Positions 62,667 through 64,000 of a stretch of DNA of 64,000 nt are shown one piece after another. The position numbers and the translations under genes were made by a program. The notes beneath the pieces are model-generated. The model was given only the letters and a program-made list of their open reading frames with translations. It made no database searches and was not told the origin of the DNA. Positions within the stretch are counted from its first letter, which is position 1; each line of letters starts with the position of its first letter. This stretch comes from Flavobacterium sp. (GTDB taxonomy: Bacteria; Bacteroidota; Bacteroidia; Flavobacteriales; Flavobacteriaceae), in contig NZ_JASLCE010000050.1 of assembly GCF_030146175.1 (NCBI RefSeq), positions 1 through 64,000 of the forward strand, written 5' to 3'.

Positions 62667-64000
62667 TTAGTGACGGCTTACCATTACTTTTCGGGTAACT
62701 GTCGAATAGTCGTTGCGTTCCAGAACGATAAGATATAAACCGGTCGGAAGATTGGCTACATTAATATTTGTACTTGGTTTTGTTTGGAATTGCTTAACGA
62801 TTTGTCCATTTGTATTGATCATTGTACCTTTTTTAAAAGTACCATTTTTAATTTTAAGAGTAATATTGTTTTTTGCCGGATTAGGCCATATTTGTATCGA
62901 CTCTTTTTTATCCGGATGATCATTGGTTGTTATGTTTAGAGTAGGCTCTGCAGGTGTTGAAGGATCGGTTACTACTACAGGATCATCAGGATGTGTAGGT
63001 TCAGTTGGTTCAACAGGTGTTGTAGGATCGGTTACGACTACAGGATTATCAGGATGTGTAGGCCCGGTTGGTTCTTCAGCCTCGATAACGGTATCTGAAA
63101 GTATTGCTATTCTTTTTCCATTGGCTCCTACAGCATAGATGTCGACAGCATTTTCGGGGAAAAGAACCATCGTTGTGTTGGCTTTAGTATCGCCTGTAGC
63201 ATAAGTTGTGATAAAAAGTACTTCATTGCTAGCATCAATGGTCTCGAAAGCTACTGCGTTTTTCCAGATGTTATGGGCTATTTTATAATAGGTTTTTCCG
63301 GGAACTGTGGTGTTGTCAATTATAAAACCGGTGTTAGGAACGCCTTCCACAGCCAGGTTATTTTTGTACATATGCAGGTTTTTGGCGGTAATATAGTGTA
63401 TTACCGGTGATTGTGGTTTGGGGTAATTTTTACTGGCGACATAGGCTTTTGTAGCATCAATGTCGGCTTGTGTAATGGTGATTCTGGCGGAAGTATAATC
63501 GCCAACCATTTCGTCAATTGGAACAAGGAATCCGGTTTTTGTAAAAAAGACGGTTAAATCCTGTTGTACGGCATCGCTTACGAATTTAACGAAATTCATT
63601 ATTTGTTCGCCGTTATTGTAATTGGTAGTGGTATTACGGATTGTTTGTGCTGTAATCCCGAGCCAATTTGCATAGTCGGTATTGCCCGTTATATCGCTAT
63701 CGGCCATTACCTGTTCCAGAGTTGGCGCATTCACACCAGCACCGGCAATAGCATAATAAAGTTGTAATTGCCAAAAAGGTATTAATCTTGAAAAAACATT
63801 GTGAGAATCGGGACTACTCATGATGTTTTGATGTTTTCGGCCGAGTTCGTTATAACAAATATTGTACAGATTGCCGGAAAATGAAACACCCCTATAGGAA
63901 TTGTTTTGTGTTTCCAGTCGGGTTAGTTTCGTATGTCCCAGTATATAAGCAGCGTAAGCCGAGTAAATATTGTTGGTAACCTCGGTGGTGCCAGTCCATC
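62667..64000 (-). CDS. T9SS-secreted M60-type (enhancin-like) metallopeptidase, N-terminal part outside window
   Basis: The frame stays open from the stop at 62667 through the window edge, so an ATG at 63821 is internal and 444 codons are visible. Near the window edge WTGTTEVTNNIYSAYAAYILG is read; a Trp-rich, EVTNNIYS-type segment follows the HExxH zinc site in M60/enhancin peptidases, so the catalytic His residues should lie just outside. IPFWQLQLYYAIAG is also family-like. Two 21-residue Pro/Thr repeats form a linker, and the end (IQIWPNPAKNNITLKI, LPTGLYLIVLERN, VTRKVMVSRH) is a type A T9SS sorting domain. The protein is thus surface-attached or secreted; M60 enzymes cleave mucin-type glycoproteins. 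Confidence 0.75.
   Translation of the reverse strand, partial: WTGTTEVTNNIYSAYAAYILGHTKLTRLETQNNSYRGVSFSGNLYNICYNELGRKHQNIMSSPDSHNVFSRLIPFWQLQLYYAIAGAGVNAPTLEQVMADSDITGNTDYANWLGITAQTIRNTTTNYNNGEQIMNFVKFVSDAVQQDLTVFFTKTGFLVPIDEMVGDYTSARITITQADIDATKAYVASKNYPKPQSPVIHYITAKNLHMYKNNLAVEGVPNTGFIIDNTTVPGKTYYKIAHNIWKNAVAFETIDASNEVLFITTYATGDTKANTTMVLFPENAVDIYAVGANGKRIAILSDTVIEAEEPTGPTHPDNPVVVTDPTTPVEPTEPTHPDDPVVVTDPSTPAEPTLNITTNDHPDKKESIQIWPNPAKNNITLKIKNGTFKKGTMINTNGQIVKQFQTKPSTNINVANLPTGLYLIVLERNDYSTVTRKVMVSRH
62953..63078. repeat. two tandem 63-base repeats encoding a Pro/Thr linker
   Basis: Two units (62953-63015 and 63016-63078) differing at about nine positions encode 21-residue Pro/Thr/Val/Asp repeats with the motif P-T-H-P-D-(N/D)-P-V-V-V-T-D-P inside the peptidase linker. 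Confidence 0.85.

Overview
The window is an AT-rich chromosomal segment of a Flavobacterium-like bacterium (Bacteroidota, Flavobacteriaceae). The support is a fused SecDF, many copies of the Bacteroidota -7 promoter element TAnnTTTG upstream of genes, a C-terminal type IX secretion (T9SS) sorting domain, several lipoprotein and barrel families known from Flavobacteriia, and weak or absent Shine-Dalgarno sequences. Most of it is ordinary core genome, densely packed and mostly syntenic in character. No tRNA, rRNA, CRISPR array, phage or transposase gene was seen.

Layout. 0-9 kb: the 5' part of a GT-C type membrane glycosyltransferase, ftsE, a 1004-residue periplasmic TPR protein paired with an outer-membrane barrel, then a GreA-like protein, a YtcJ-type amidohydrolase and a small membrane protein. 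9-18.4 kb: single-gene units asnB, gyrB, mdh and secDF, each closed by a clear hairpin terminator, then exbB-exbD. 18.4-26.5 kb: two secreted proteins of unknown role, then the cluster tpiA / TlpA-like / lone peptide-type permease / DoxX-thioredoxin protein / duplicated DUF1599 on the minus strand, divergent from folP and a lipoprotein. 26.5-31.2 kb: rlmH, a stand-alone response regulator, and a translationally coupled HEAT / GT2 synthase / YaiO-barrel operon that looks like an exopolysaccharide system.

31.4-35.5 kb is the most unusual part. A XRE regulator and an orphan protein each lie between copies of a palindromic repeat (ACCTGACAGGT, TTTTNAAAA, ACCTGTCAGGT). Three copies lie within 1.4 kb and two more at 35.5 and 49.3 kb, and every copy sits at the 3' end of a gene. 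Between and around them are TIGR02757, lolD-like and msrA genes.

35.5-44.6 kb: small membrane and lipoproteins, serine synthesis (HAD protein, serC, serA), an acyl-CoA reductase divergent from an Alvin-type ferredoxin, ychF, a flavin reductase and two envelope proteins. 44.7-49.3 kb: topoisomerase IV (parE-parC). 49.3-59.2 kb: TerC, DinB-like, murQ, ZIP transporter, methyltransferases including a THUMP-type enzyme and rlmD, and several lipoproteins or barrel proteins. 59.3-64 kb: an orphan histidine kinase, a DUF1697 protein, a WYL-type regulator followed by a DinB protein with an inverted repeat between them, and the 3' part of a T9SS-secreted M60-type metallopeptidase cut by the window edge.

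Five genes are cut or redefined relative to the longest possible reading frames by -7 promoter elements lying inside the 5' extension: folP, msrA, the DUF937 gene, the 41.1 kb secreted protein and the histidine kinase. Family names with DUF numbers are from recall of sequence resemblance and were not searched.
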